64,000 nucleotides of DNA from Gadus chalcogrammus (GCF_026213295.1 NC_079421.1:21901970-21965969); one strand, 5' to 3'; shown: positions 25,749 through 38,626, counted from the first letter of the stretch. Numbers and translations: made by a program. Notes: generated by a model not told the origin, from the sequence alone.

Positions 25749-25852
25749 TGTGTGGGTGTGTGTGTGTGTGTGTGTGTGTCTGTGTGTGTGTGTCTGTGTG
25801 TGTGTGGGTGTTTGTGCGTGTGTGTGTGTGTGTGTGCGTGTGTGTGTGTGCT
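25749..25852. repeat. TG array with TCTG and TTTG interruptions
   Basis: (TG)n with GGG, TC and TTTGCG steps. Confidence 0.85.
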
Positions 25853-26167
25853 GGGGCGGACGGGGGTGATTCTCAGTGTTAGTCATCACCCACTCTCTCA
25901 TTATTCCTGTGATTCATCCTCCCTTCACATGCTCAAGTGTACACACACGTTTATTCCAGAGATTATAAGTGGTTTCATTAGAAGTTGATGTTGATTAAGT
26001 TGGATTTCGATTTATTAAATTCATCACCATTTGCTGGTTGCTTATTGCTTATTGCTTATTGCACATTCCATATGAATGACATTTGCTCTCATCTATCTTT
26101 GGAACAGCCCTTTCTGTTCCATTTTAATGTGCGTGAAATGTGTGAGCATATGCATTTGCTGTCTGAC

Positions 26168-26193
26168 AAAGCTAGGAATGCATTCCTAGCTTT
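26168..26193. repeat. Perfect 26-bp palindrome
   Basis: The half-site AAAGCTAGGAATG (26168-26180) is followed directly by its exact reverse complement CATTCCTAGCTTT (26181-26193), with no spacer. It contains AGCT, CTAG and the MCAT/TEAD-like GGAATG/CATTCC core. A (TTATTGC)3 heptamer repeat lies 105 bp upstream (26040-26062). Confidence 0.9.
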
Positions 26194-26842
26194 TGATTTA
26201 AGCATTTGATATTAGCCGTAGCGCAAAATAATCCAGTGATGAGACTGAACTCGATATTCCTAATTGTTTTACTATTGTTGATTTAGCGGTAGATTTACTA
26301 TTGTTTATTTTATTTTTCTTTGCCATGTATCAAACGCTATTAAGGAGCAGCAGTGGCAGCTGTAACACTGCTCTCTCCTCTAGTTAAATGGGCTGGAGTC
26401 AATTAACTCTGGAGAGATTTATGTAAACATGTCCGTATTAAGGGAGTTCTTAATGTCTGGCAGCCGGCGCGCTCACAGAGGGAGCTGTTGAGCCACGCAG
26501 GGGAAGAGGGAGGGAAGAGAAGAGGGGCGAGAGTGAAAGATTGACTGAGACGAACAGAGTGAGTAAGATTGAGAGTGAGACAAAGAGAGATGCAGTGGGA
26601 GAAAACTAGGACAAATAAAGGGTGAGGTAAAGCGATCCATACCGAGGCACCGGCTCCTCTAGGTTCAGGCGACCTTGAGTTTCTTCACACATTTCTGCAA
26701 TGGAGATCCAAGTGCCCGGAAAAAATTGGTGAAAATATATTATTCAATACACGTTCGTCTTTCATCAACATCATTCTTCTTTTAATGTATTATATTTATC
26801 TTTTTGCATACAATATTCCTATATTTTGAAATGTCCCCAATT

Positions 26843-26954
<112 letters not shown>

Positions 26955-29900
26955 TGGTGTGTGCATGAGTCATTCCGCCAACAGTACTACCAGCAGTAGT
27001 GTTGCATCATGGGGACACTAGGGACACTGTCTCCGACCTACCGACCAGAGTCTAAGACCAAGTGCCTCCCGTCGTAACGACCGTTCGGTTCGTCACGCCA
27101 GGCACAAACGTCTCCCTCGTAGTATTATGGTGCCATGGTGTTGATGTTTTAACATAATGTTTATTTTCTTCCTTCTAGCTGTTTAGCTCTGATTTATCTT
27201 ACAATTTCCATCTTTGTATTACTTCATCTCGAAATATCAAGTTTAAATTAGTTAATTAAATGACCATAAAAAGAAGGTATACGAAAAATGAACTATCTTT
27301 AATTAATGAATTGTACTCGCAGGATTCTTTCACTTTCATTGAATCTAACAAAGAGCTGCTGTGATTCAGGGAGCCGGTTCATAAGGGTTTCTCCACACGG
27401 GTAACCTTTACCTAAACACCATGTCACCAAATCAATAACCAATTCACATCATTGATTATCGGGCATTGACCATCATGCATCTGTCCCTACCTAATCTCTA
27501 TCCGTGTCAAACTATTTACTCCTCTGATGGTCGGTGTCAGAGTAGAAAGCGATACGCAGTGCATGTGATGCCGGATTGGCATGTGACGTTCCCTCATGGA
27601 CCCAGGATATCGAATCCCGAGTCCTTAGCGCCCGTGTCTTCCCGGGCCGTACCACACCCCGTCTCCGGGCTGTGAACGCCCCCCAGCATTGCCATTCCCC
27701 TGTCATTTATTTGACACCAGAAAACTTATTCGAACAGCACCGAGGGATGGCGTGCCTTGGCAGAGCGGAGTGACCATCTGCTGAGGGCGACTTCGTGATG
27801 AGCAGTTAGTTGGAAGCCATTTTGTCCGCGGAGGGTTTGGTGTGGAGGCATTTTTTGTTTCCAGGGGGCAGAGCGACCAACGCAGGTTATTATACGCACG
27901 GTGCCAAGGCTTTTGCCCCCCCCCCCCCCCCCTTTCCTTTCCCGAATGATTTCCCCAGAACTTCCTGCGGGAGTCGTCTTCACCCCGGGTCGATGTCTGA
28001 ACTTTCCGATGCCCCGGGAATACTTTGTAATTGACTCCATTTTGTAATTCCTCCCGAGGTTTCCCGACGCTGAGCTCACTGTTCTGGAGAATGCCTGAAG
28101 CAATTCCGTCTCTGGATGCATGACTCCCGTTGTAACCAATGTCCTCCGTCCTGTGGTGAGACGTAGACAGCACCGGTCCTCTCTGCACTCACCGGCACGG
28201 GTTTCAATCTGTACGCTCAAAATGGCTCTGCGGTTGAGCCTTCCCCTCGGACTGCAGCAGATTACCATCAGTCCAATCCTCTGAGTCGGGGTGGAAACAG
28301 CCCCCACATAGGTTTAATTAACTCCCCAACACACCGCGTGAATAGTAATATCGGGAACGGTATTGTCTAAACAAACTGACTGAATCATTCCATCTTTATT
28401 TTTTTTCAATGAAAATAATCATTATAATTCTACCGTTAAATATGTCCTCCTCGCAGTAAGCAACGATCAAGCCATCGGTACCAATCACCCCCCAAAAAAA
28501 TCCTTAAATATGTGAATGTCTGGTAAAGTGGAGGATCTGACGGGAATGCAGATCAAAAGGGTTAGTATGGCTACAGCAGAGTGGATGCTCCCTGATGTGT
28601 CAGGCTGATCAGCAGGTGGATGCAAAGAAACAGAATTAGCCCGACCGTGGGCGGGGTGAACGCCACATGTATTGTTATTGAAGGTACATGTAGGATGTCT
28701 ACTGTTCCTGACATGTGCTTATTAAGCGTAATCACATGAGGGAGTGTTGTACTGATATCAGCACGGCTTATCGAGGCGTAGGGAGCCATGCTGATGCTCT
28801 GTTTGACAGCACGAGTTGCAGTAAGACGCGGAAACAGATTATTATCTGTTTGATTATGTAATCTTTTATTCAAAACAAAAGGGTTTCAGTGCTGGACTGG
28901 GGCTTGACGATATGGCAACATCTATATCACGATATATCCTTTCATTTCGGTGCATAGGATAATTATTACAATATCAGTGAATTATTGTGTTAACAGGCTA
29001 AGCTTTGGTTCTGACTGAAGCCTGAATACAATACAGTTACGTTTAATTATGTAACCTGTCATTAATCATTATTTCAATCTTTTTTTAGTATAATACAAAT
29101 ATGTTTAATTGTCAAAAAGATTGTTACGTGCTCCTACTAATTACTTGTGACCCCTGGAGAGTTTAGTTCCCCTCTCTCTGCGACTTTCAAGATAAACAGG
29201 ATGTCACCGCAAAACAAACACGGAACAAACATGAACTGTCAGCATCAATATCCTCTAAAAGGAGGCGGGTCTTATCTAAACACAGTGCTTCAGGATGCAG
29301 GAAGTGAACAGTGCTCAGAGTTGTTTCAGGATACCAATAAAGAGTGAGGGCAATGATGTTGTATATGAAGTGTGCAAACACTGTGGCGATATACAATGTC
29401 TACAAGGAGCTTAACCCTCTTTGACACTTTAATGCATCCATGTTTTGGAAACGTTACTTTTTAAGGCGGTGTTACCGTGTCCCGGTTTGATACTCTAGTC
29501 AGCCCTCATGGAAGGCCTATTGTCCAATCAAATTACTCGGTAGGAACTAACTGTCATATAATGTGTACTTTATCATTGAATTGTGTGTGGAGCTGTGGTG
29601 CAATGACAGGTTAAACAGCATGTGTTCAACTGCTAGTCAACCACCATAGTTGATACAGTTGTTCTTCTTATTGTTAACATATTGGTTATAAACGCTCCCT
29701 CTGTATGGTCACAATATTTCCCCTTTGATATGAAGGAAAGACTGTGTGTTAGATGAGGATATTTCAGTACGACTCTCTCTGGACACTGCCCTATTTGTGT
29801 CCCCACCAAACAGTAGACATGAATATGTGCACAATGGCTTTACAAAAACACATCATAAATAGTTTAAACCCGTTTCTATGTGCTTTGGTCAAGAGTGTTT

Positions 29901-30431
29901 CATGTCTTGAATCCACGCTCAAAACTCACTTTGCACTGGCCTAATTTACACAGCAACCAAATTATTAAATATATTTCTCGTTGCTTTTGAAACTGCTATA
30001 GTACAACTTTGGTTCCTGCAGCCGGAGCGCCTTTGATTCCCGCAGTAAGGGGAGCAAAGCGGGTTATGTTTATCCTTTTGTTGTGCCTTTTGCAAGAGCA
30101 GCACAACACCACAAGCCTGCCTCTCCTTCAACCCCCGTCCCAACAGCATCGACGAAGGGGAACAACGCACAGTTTTCATTCTTCTCCTTCATTTATTCAT
30201 TAACAACTGGCATTCGACCCTTTCCTAGAATAAGGCATGTTAGGGCCTTCCTTGTTCTCTTCCTTCACAGACTCCTCTATATGTGGGACGGTTCAAAGCA
30301 GGGTTTGAACCGGAAGCAGAGATAGATGAGGTGACGCTCCTGAAGCTTTGCCTTTACTAAAACAGGGTTTGGGTGGGATTGGGCGAAAGGTATTATTATG
30401 ATCGACAAACTGCTTTAAACAAGGCAATATG

Positions 30432-30433
<2 letters not shown>

Positions 30434-30518
<85 letters not shown>
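30434..30518. repeat. Perfect CA array (about 42 units)
   Basis: Uninterrupted (CA)n, about 85 bp. Confidence 0.95.
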
Positions 30519-30521
<3 letters not shown>

Positions 30522-31066
30522 CCCTAATTGAAGTAATGGCAGGGGATAAGGTGGCTGTCCCTCTTAATTCTGTTGCATATTTGGTTCCTCACTCTTCTAC
30601 TTTCCTTCTTGTCCCCGCATGGTTCAGCTCCTAATTTGTCAAACGGATTGGCTTGACTCTGACTCATCCTCGCGTGTTTTTTAATTGCATCAGTGGAAAT
30701 GAGCACTGGGCCTTCTGGGGGACGTTATCATGATGGAGATGGCTCTCCGCTCTCCGCTCAGTCCAGCCTGTTCCAGCTCTTTGTTCAGCAGCCTGGCCGT
30801 GGTTCCTCACCGCAAGCCTTGGCACGTGGGGTGTTCCCTTCCCTGCCTTGTTTGTATTTCATTCTTCTTTTTCCCTCCTCGTTAATACACTCCTCATCCA
30901 TATGGAAGAAGACGATTAGCTTACGTTCCCTCAGTCCATTGTAGCCGTTATTGAACATGATGACGCCGTGTGTGTGGACTCAAGCAGTCTATCTCAGAAG
31001 GTCACGTCTGTCAAGTTATCTGCAGGTCGCAGCGGCATGTATGCTAACACACGCACACGCAAACAG

Positions 31067-31071
31067 ACACA

Positions 31072-31110
<39 letters not shown>

Positions 31111-31111
31111 A

Positions 31112-31198
<87 letters not shown>
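31067..31198. repeat. CA array, one interruption
   Basis: (CA)n with ACGTACAC at the start and one ACAAACAGAG break near 31104-31112, then about 43 perfect units. Confidence 0.95.
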
Positions 31199-31199
<1 letters not shown>

Positions 31200-31918
31200 A
31201 AACGACAGAGAAACAGACAGTCGATTTATATAAACATCCTGGGTTCCAGAGATGGCCGGCCACTGTCCCCAACCTTCCCCCCTTTTAGACTGAGTTTCTT
31301 CGTCGCCCTTCCCCGCAAGTGTGGAGATTATTTAAAACGCGATTCCTTAAAAAATAAATCTCAATTTTCCGCCGTAACCTTTGTCGGAGTCGCGTGGAAT
31401 GAGAGAGCGAGCATTTTTCCATTACGCTTTCCCCGCCGTAAATCGACAATAAAATTACCCCCTCTCTCAACAAATGAGTGAACATAACCAATGACATGTT
31501 CACATTACTGCCCATGATTTGCTATTGTACGCCATGCAGCATCATCGGCAGCCCCACTTCCCCCCCCCCCCCCACCCCTCCACCCCATGTCAGCCGACGC
31601 TAATGACAGAAACACAAGGAACGTGGAGGTCACTCACTCACTCCATCCCTCCCCACTACCACACTAAGGATCCTCGCTGCTGAAACGCTGCTTTCTGTAC
31701 GGCGGCTGATTGATGCTCCCTTCGTGTTGTTTACTATCTCTCCATGTGTTATGGGGTGTTGTTCGCAGAAGTGTGCTCTGTCGGTCCCGGCCTGTACGGG
31801 TACTGATACTGTAAATTACTTAAAGCGCTGACGGGATTCCCCCAGTGCAACACATCACCTGGACATAAATTGTATGCTTGCGCAAATGTTAGGATATTGT
31901 GTAGTGGGTGTGGGGGTT

Positions 31919-32100
<182 letters not shown>

Positions 32101-32227
32101 TCATAAAGCATGCCTATTTCAGGCCACTAAGCTTGGGAATTGCTATTGTGTGTTGGGTGGGGGTTGCTGCTTTCATCAGACAAGACACAGTCCCAAGTTG
32201 AGGCTCGTCTCTGCATGGGTAGGAATA

Positions 32228-32268
32228 GTGTGTGTACGTGTGTGTGTGTGTACGTGTACGTGTGTGTG
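32228..32268. repeat. TG / TACGTG short array
   Basis: TG units punctuated by three TACGTG hexamers. Confidence 0.75.
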
Positions 32269-33227
32269 ATTATGGTGATATAGTGCTTGAGCAACGTCCT
32301 CTGTTTGACGGCGGGATCATAAATACATCCCTTTCATGGCAGACGTGCGCTCTTGTGATCAGCATGCGGCGTGCGTGGGGAGAGCGTCCCTGTGATTCCA
32401 TCGGAGTCGCCTTCAGCCTCGGCGGATCGGGTTTCACCTCGAGATAATTCCAATGACCAAGTGCCCTTGCTCCCCTTCTCCGGGAGCTATCTGGTAGAAG
32501 GTAGCCGCCACGGTGGCCAATGGAGTCATGTTTCTGTGTGCTGTCTCTTTTTTAAATATCTAATGAAAAGCATTAACAACTAAGCGGATGACTCACGCAG
32601 GTACTTGTGTTTAGTTGGCTATTTGCGAGGAATGTGATTTTTATTCTTTTTTATTTGTGTTTTCATTTGTTAACATAACTGCTCGTGTTTCAACCGGTTT
32701 GTGTTGGTTATGCCGCCACTTAACGGAGGCACAAGCCAGAGGTGTTTACCTTTCGCTGGGCGCCAATGGCTTTTAAAAGGGAGCGATAATGAAGTCCGCC
32801 CAATGGGCTGTTGACCCTCACTGTATTTGGATGTGCCTGACATTTGCATTGCCATGACTACCGATAAAACAAAGGCGAAGTGTTCGGTTTGAGAGGAAAC
32901 ACAATTAAATCGGGGAAGGAATCACTCTTAACGAGGTTGTTTCTGCGTCTCTGGCGCAGTCCAGCTCCTAAAGTCCTCTTAAGACACACCAACGTCCCCA
33001 AACATGTGGCCCCGCCCCCTCAGCACAGGAGGAGTCCAATCCCCGTCCTTCACCCTCCTCCAGGTGGCTTCCTATAGGCTGGCTTCATGTCAATCATGCC
33101 TCAATATGGAATGCCCGGCAATGTCATTCCCCAGAGGGAATTAATAGAGTACATCTCCTGCTTCCCCTTTGAATTCCCAGAAGAGCCAGGAATCTGTATT
33201 GATCCGTTCTATTTGGGATTTATTTAT

Positions 33228-33249
33228 GTATGTATGCATACATACATTA
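33228..33249. repeat. 22-bp perfect palindrome in an ATGT-rich tract
   Basis: ATGTATGTATG (33228-33238) is followed by its exact reverse complement CATACATACAT (33239-33249). The flanks are further TATG and TTTA variants. Confidence 0.85.
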
Positions 33250-33390
33250 TATATTTATGTATTTATTTAAATGTATGCATGTTTGTATGTCTGCATATAT
33301 TTTAATGATATTTTGTTTTGTTCAGCTAGTTTTTAATTTTGTTTTGTATTCAAATTCGATTGATTTACCCTTTTTCAGCCAGTGTATATG

Positions 33391-33416
33391 TCACGTGGTT
33401 CTGTGAGTCACGTGAC
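33391..33416. promoter_or_regulatory. Paired E-box motifs (GTCACGTG)
   Basis: TGTCACGTGG holds an E-box at 33392-33397. The perfect palindrome GTCACGTGAC lies at 33407-33416, so the two CACGTG cores are about 17 bp apart. GTCACGTGAC is the known preferred site of the MITF/TFE and USF bHLH-ZIP families (CLEAR-type). Function here is inferred from the motif only. Confidence 0.35.
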
Positions 33417-33494
33417 CATGGTTCGTGGGTGAGGTGGGTCCTCTCGCCTAGTTCCTATCAGTGGAGGAGAGCGTGTGAAAATGCCTACCCTGAC

Positions 33495-33609
<115 letters not shown>

Positions 33610-33695
33610 ATCTTCTCCAGTTCCCTCTAGGTACATGATTCCTAGCAGCCTTACCGCCCTTTAGAGCACGCACACGCACGCACACACATACACTG

Positions 33696-33703
<8 letters not shown>

Positions 33704-33770
<67 letters not shown>

Positions 33771-33790
33771 TATACACACACACACACACA
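33704..33790. repeat. CA array
   Basis: (CA)n of about 65 bp, an AATATA break, then a second CA block to 33790. Its sequence is complementary to the TG arrays on either side. Confidence 0.95.
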
Positions 33791-33842
33791 GGCCACTAAT
33801 GATCACAACCTCAACCCTCACCACCATTGTTTCGACACTTCG

Positions 33843-33845
<3 letters not shown>

Positions 33846-33930
<85 letters not shown>
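33846..33930. repeat. Perfect TG array (about 42 units)
   Basis: Uninterrupted (TG)n, third tract of the alternating cluster. Confidence 0.95.
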
Positions 33931-33933
<3 letters not shown>

Positions 33934-34144
33934 TCCAAGACTATCGCTTTACATAACATATCATTTGTTTCTCCAGCAACGTTTTGTGTGTGCCAGAAGT
34001 GTCTCCTACTCACTCTCTCATTTGAATTTGATTTGTCTCACGAGAGCTTCGGGTTACAAATCATGAAGTCGGTGTATCAGAACACATCTCTGACCTCGGA
34101 GGTCAGAGAGACCACCTCTCACTTCTCACTACACTCTCCCCCAT

Positions 34145-34274
<130 letters not shown>

Positions 34275-34754
34275 AGTGAGACTCCATGTAGTATGATGGC
34301 TGGGCTCTTCATAGCATGGTGAACAAGACGCTGAAACGATGACAGGTCTTTAGATTTCCGTCAGGCTGCTCGCCGTAATGCGTGGCCGGGACCTGACTCT
34401 AGATATGTACAACGTAGGCTGTGAATCAAGGCAGACATTTACGGTTCTGTTTTTTGATTTGTATTTTTTGGTCGTTATTAGTTGTGCCCCCCCCAATTGC
34501 GCTGGCAGTTTTCTTCAGGACCTTCAGCCTCCCGCTGCTTAGTCTCCCCGCATGTTGCGTCTCCACAACACATTATCAAACACAGAAAACATCCTAAATG
34601 TGCTGTCGTGCTGAATGCTCTTCAACACGTACGTTTCACAACAGGTGTGGCTGAAGTTTAGCACCTATAGTTTAGCAAGTCTCGGGAAACACGTAGCGTA
34701 GCGTCACATGTTATGCACAAAGCAATTTTTTATGGTATGTCTTAGTTATGCAAA

Positions 34755-34863
34755 CACGTGTGTGTGCGGGCCTGTGTGTGTGTCTGTGTCTGTGTGCATG
34801 TGTGTGTATGCATGCATGCGTGTTTGTGTGTGTATGTGCTCGTGTGTGCATGTGTGTGTGTGT
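34755..34863. repeat. Interrupted TG microsatellite
   Basis: TG units with CGGGCC, CTG, CATG and GCATGCATGCG interruptions. Confidence 0.8.
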
Positions 34864-35256
34864 CAATAAAATCAAAGCCCTTAAAGTCTCACCATGGCAC
34901 TGTGTCTATGGCCCTGTCCCTTCTGATCCCATAAGACAAAGCTGGCTCTTTGAAGTCACCACTTGAAAGGCCGGGTATGAATAACTCTGTGCAAACACTG
35001 ATTAACAACTGATTAACGAAATGCTGTAAACACATACGCACGCAGACACACACCAAAACACAACTTTCTAGGCCACACACACACACTTGTACCTTAACGC
35101 CGACCTCAGCGTGTTGTGACTACATTGTCAACGGCTTCCGCAGTGCAGAATGAAACTGAACCCTCAGCGTCCTCCAGACGAAACGGGTTCGAGGAGTCTG
35201 ATCCGAGCCGGGCCTCTCCGGCTGCATAATGACGATTGTTTTGTTTCTGTTCCCAG

Positions 35257-35381
35257 TGCCCGCTGAGATCCTGAGCAGCAGTCTGAGCAACATGGAGAAA
35301 CAGATCCAGCGGCTCGAAAGCGACATCAAGAACTTCCCCAAGACAGACGACGACCAAGATAAGTTCGTGGAGAAGTTGTCG
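35257..35381 (+). CDS. Diaphanous-related formin, FH2-domain exon (diaph2-like), next in order
   Basis: Internal 125-nt exon that directly continues the FH2 segment of the exon at 6459-6588. The first two bases complete a Val codon. The next 41 codons read PAEILSSSLSNMEKQIQRLE, then SDIKNFPKTDDDQDKFVEKLS. The heptad-like MEKQI-RLE-DI-NFP helix and DKFVEKL/M are diagnostic of diaphanous formins near the end of FH2, before the DAD region. In mammalian homologues the residues after FVEKMT are SF, so an end after TCG (Ser, 35379-35381) at phase 0 fits family structure. Acceptor ttctgttcccag is ordinary. The donor is not GT but ATATCCTTT, a U12 type. Reading on past 35381 gives an open frame to 35807 with no formin similarity. 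Confidence 0.92.
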
Positions 35382-35390
35382 ATATCCTTT
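35382..35390 (+). promoter_or_regulatory. U12-type (minor spliceosome) AT-AC 5' splice site
   Basis: The sequence ATATCCTTT immediately follows the Ser codon where homology predicts the exon end. It equals the 9-base consensus donor of U12-dependent AT-AC introns. The nearest GT options (35375 gttgtc, 35378 gtcgat, 35391 gtgtcg) match the major-spliceosome consensus poorly, and the first two cut into conserved FVEKL codons. The partner AC acceptor and branch site (TCCTTAAC-like) were not found in the window. Confidence 0.8.
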
Positions 35391-35742
35391 GTGTCGCTAC
35401 GTTCGGGGCGAGGGGGGGTTCGTCCGCGGTTGGTCTGTGTACGTGGGGTGTGGCGAGGGAACAGCCACCAGACGCCCAGGTTCCCCATGCGGCTACACCT
35501 CGTACACACGGTCGGCTGGACCCTGACGTGTGTCTTTATGTGTTTTCTGCCTGCAAAGCGGAGCGGCACTAAAAGTCTCTGGGTGTGTGATGGCTGGGGC
35601 CCAGGGGAAGGGCTGCAGCGTAGCTCTGCTGCGGGGCCCCTGAGAGCCCCATCACATCTTTCTCCTCACAACTCCTCCCAGCGTCCCCTGAGTGAAATCA
35701 CGCCCCTGGCTATTTTTTTTCGATCCTACTTTGCTGTGCTGC

Positions 35743-35783
35743 TCCACCACCACCGCCACCGCCACCGTCGCCACAACCACAAC
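35743..35783. repeat. CCACCG-type short repeat
   Basis: Imperfect CCACCACCACCGCCACCGCC triplet/hexamer run. Confidence 0.75.
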
Positions 35784-35886
35784 TGCCAGTCTCCCGGGGC
35801 TCGCTAATGGGGGTGGAGACGGGGGCTCCGACTTACCACGGGTCCCCGTGATTTCATCTCCTGGCTGGTCACAGCCACAGCCACAG

Positions 35887-35912
35887 CCCCCCCCCCCCCA
35901 CCCCCACCCCCA
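35887..35912. repeat. Poly-C tract
   Basis: C13 at 35887-35899, followed by A-separated C5 runs. Confidence 0.85.
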
Positions 35913-36286
35913 CGCGGCTATCTGCAGGCTATCAGCTCCGGTGGCACCACTCCCGTCTCCACAGCAGAGAGCTCTATCTGCAGTCAAGTGCGGGAGCCCT
36001 CGCTTTGAATTAGCTGTGGCCTCGTCGCCCTGCGTGATACAACCTCTGCTCATCTCCCTCTCCCTCTAATATCTCATAATGATTCATGTAGTTTTTATGA
36101 ATTTATTTATTCATTCAATAGGTGAAAGCCGTTTGTTCTTCTTTTTTTCCTTTTTTTTTTCCTCTTCATCCGATGTGTTTCCTCCGTGTTGGTACGTGGG
36201 TACGGAGTCGTATGGCAGCGTTTCAACCCTCCTTCTCACTGTTGTCTTTTATTTGCCCTGGCGGCTGAGAGAACGAGGCGGGCCGG

Positions 36287-36312
36287 GGAAGAGGAAGAGG
36301 AAGAGGAAGAGG
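36287..36312. repeat. (GAAGAG)n purine repeat
   Basis: Four GGAAGA units read as RKRKRK in the + frame. It is a repeat translation. Confidence 0.8.
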
Positions 36313-36356
36313 CTGGTGTTCTCAACAGCTAGTCTGCACTTTTTCGGTTGTAACCC

Positions 36357-36525
<169 letters not shown>

Positions 36526-36887
36526 ACCAGCACCTCCAACACCGCCTCCCAGTGTCAGCATCGATTCCCGGGCTCCTCTGGGAGCCGCTGGGCTGAGTGA
36601 GAGGAAATGGAGAGGTCCAGATCTACTGCAGCCGGGGGGCCCTCCCTCACTGTCTGGGGTTCCTCCCCAGAGGGAGCCTATGGCTGTTCATGACCAGAAA
36701 ACTACAGCCTCCTGCAGCACCTCCGACCCAGCGGGGCCTGTTCGCCTGGCGGCCATCTTGGTTGCTAACGCCGAGCTTAGAGGGCTCGCAGAGTGAATGT
36801 GGATGAGCAGCAGCATGCTAGTGCTAGTCCTCAAAGCTAGCCACCACAGGGAGAAGGCCGATACACAACCTAGACGACGTATGTAAT

Positions 36888-36962
36888 CGCATTTACATTC
36901 AGGGCATTTAGCAGACGCTTTTATCCAAAGTGACTTACAATCAGTACATTTGTCAGAAGAAA
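36888..36962 (+). mobile_element. Teleost interspersed repeat fragment
   Basis: The stretch beginning atttacattcagggcattta and continuing gcagacgcttttatccaaag, tgacttacaatcagtacatt matches, from memory, a very common fish genomic repeat. Only the conserved core is recognisable. The family name and boundaries are uncertain, and it may be an exapted or conserved core of an old element. Confidence 0.55.
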
Positions 36963-37077
36963 ACGTAGGGTTTGTTTGTGTAAAGACCTGCCTGATGCAG
37001 GGTTCTCTTGTCTATAAAGAGAAGCAGGCAGGTGGGTAATAGTTTTGTGCAAAATGGCCTCTGTTAGGTTTCCAACT

Positions 37078-37171
37078 GCGTTAAGTCTCACACGTAGTTA
37101 AGTCTCCAGACGCCGTTATGTCTCCGACGTAGTTAATTCCCCGTCAGTGTCGAGTCTCCGACGCTGTTCGC
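37078..37171. repeat. Degenerate ~24-bp tandem repeat
   Basis: Four diverged copies of a GTTAAGTCTCCGACGC-like unit (agtctcacacgtagtt, agtctccagacgccgtt, tgtctccgacgtagtt, agtctccgacgctgtt). Confidence 0.6.
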
Positions 37172-37550
37172 TCGTCCCATCCCCCCCGTCATGTCTGACG
37201 GATGGATGTGACGCTCATCCATTTGTCTTCATGCTTTGATTTTTCTTCTTTCTTTTTCGCAGCCGACGACAGAATCACTCGGTCCGCTGTTTTCAATTTT
37301 CCTCTCTGTGGCAGAGGGAATCAATGAGGAATCGGAGAGAATAAAATTACAAAGTGCACACTCGTCCTGGCCCTGGGTTAGCTCCCTGGAGGGTTCTCCA
37401 TGTGTTCCCAGCCCCCGTAGGAGACGGGACGGTGCAATCCAGAGTGTAACGATGGCCGCGAGGTGGAGGATTCACACCCGCCAAAGTTTATAATTCCGGC
37501 AAAAAGAGGACTTAATATCGGACTATTTATTTTTGTTTGTCATCGAAGCC

Positions 37551-37632
37551 TGTGTGTGTTTGCCTCTGTCTGTGTCTGTGTGTGTTTGCTGTGTGTGTTT
37601 GCTGTGTGTGTGTGTCTGTGTGTTTCTCTGTT

Positions 37633-37671
<39 letters not shown>

Positions 37672-37745
37672 CTGTGTGTGTGTCCGTCTGGGTCTCTGTT
37701 TTTGTGTGACTCCGTGTGTTTGCCGTGTTTGTGTATGTGTGTGCA
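37551..37745. repeat. Interrupted TG microsatellite
   Basis: TG blocks with TTTGC, TCTG, GTTTCTC and CCGTC interruptions. The opposing CVCV and HTHT open frames are artefacts. Confidence 0.85.
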
Positions 37746-38518
37746 TTCAATCAAATTCACAAAATCGCTCCATGGATTTATCAAGCCCAGACAAACAGCA
37801 GAATAATCGATCGATTCGCTTGTTTTTTCCTGTTTTCTCGTCGCTTTCCTCCGTTTGATTACCTTTCTTTTATGCGTTGAGCGTCACCTCGCGTCCACCT
37901 GTTTGCTTTGGGTTTCTCTCCGTCGCACGTCGATCCTGACACAGAGCATCCGTCTGATCCAGGGCCAGCCCAGGCCTGTCTAAACGTTTCCTATTGGACG
38001 GGGGGGGGGCGTGAGGCCGCTCCCTCCAAGCACGACCGGGCGGAAGACGTTCCAAGCTAGCGAAGGCATCCGCGTCACGCCGGAGCAGCCATGTTGGAAG
38101 ACAGTGAGAGGCGCTGGGTGGCGTCCACTTCACCGAGCGCTGCGCTCGCTTCCCGTCATTTAACAGACTTTAAGTCTTTCATGCGGACGACTCGGGTGGA
38201 TTGTGGGAAGAGAAGGAGAAGCTTCCAGGAATCCTTTCTCTACAAAAGGCTGCAGTGCCCGGAACAACGCACTGTGTGAGGTGCTAGTTTCGGGGGGGAG
38301 TGTTTGACGGAGGTGCAGTAGGGTGGAGTCGGGTTCAGCGAGGTGACTAGTGATGTGACGCGCCTCCCAGACGCCTGGCACGCCCCACCCTGGTGGCTCT
38401 GAGTGGGCTCGTCCACCACGAGGACACGGGGGTGGTGATGGTTGTTTATTGCCAAGGTTGAGTCTAATGATACGCAGCAAGGGGTGCGAGGGCTGCCAGG
38501 CCGTAGACCTCTCCCTGA

Positions 38519-38626
<108 letters not shown>

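Noticed and set aside
28898..29400. A second hAT-like MITE (gggcttgacgatatgg ... gtggcgatatac)
   Set aside because: The ends are only loosely related and no clear inverted termini or duplication could be paired, so it is not called.
35382..35807. Continuation of the formin open frame past the exon
   Set aside because: Similarity to diaphanous formins stops at the Ser codon ending at 35381. The rest is intron sequence that happens to stay open.
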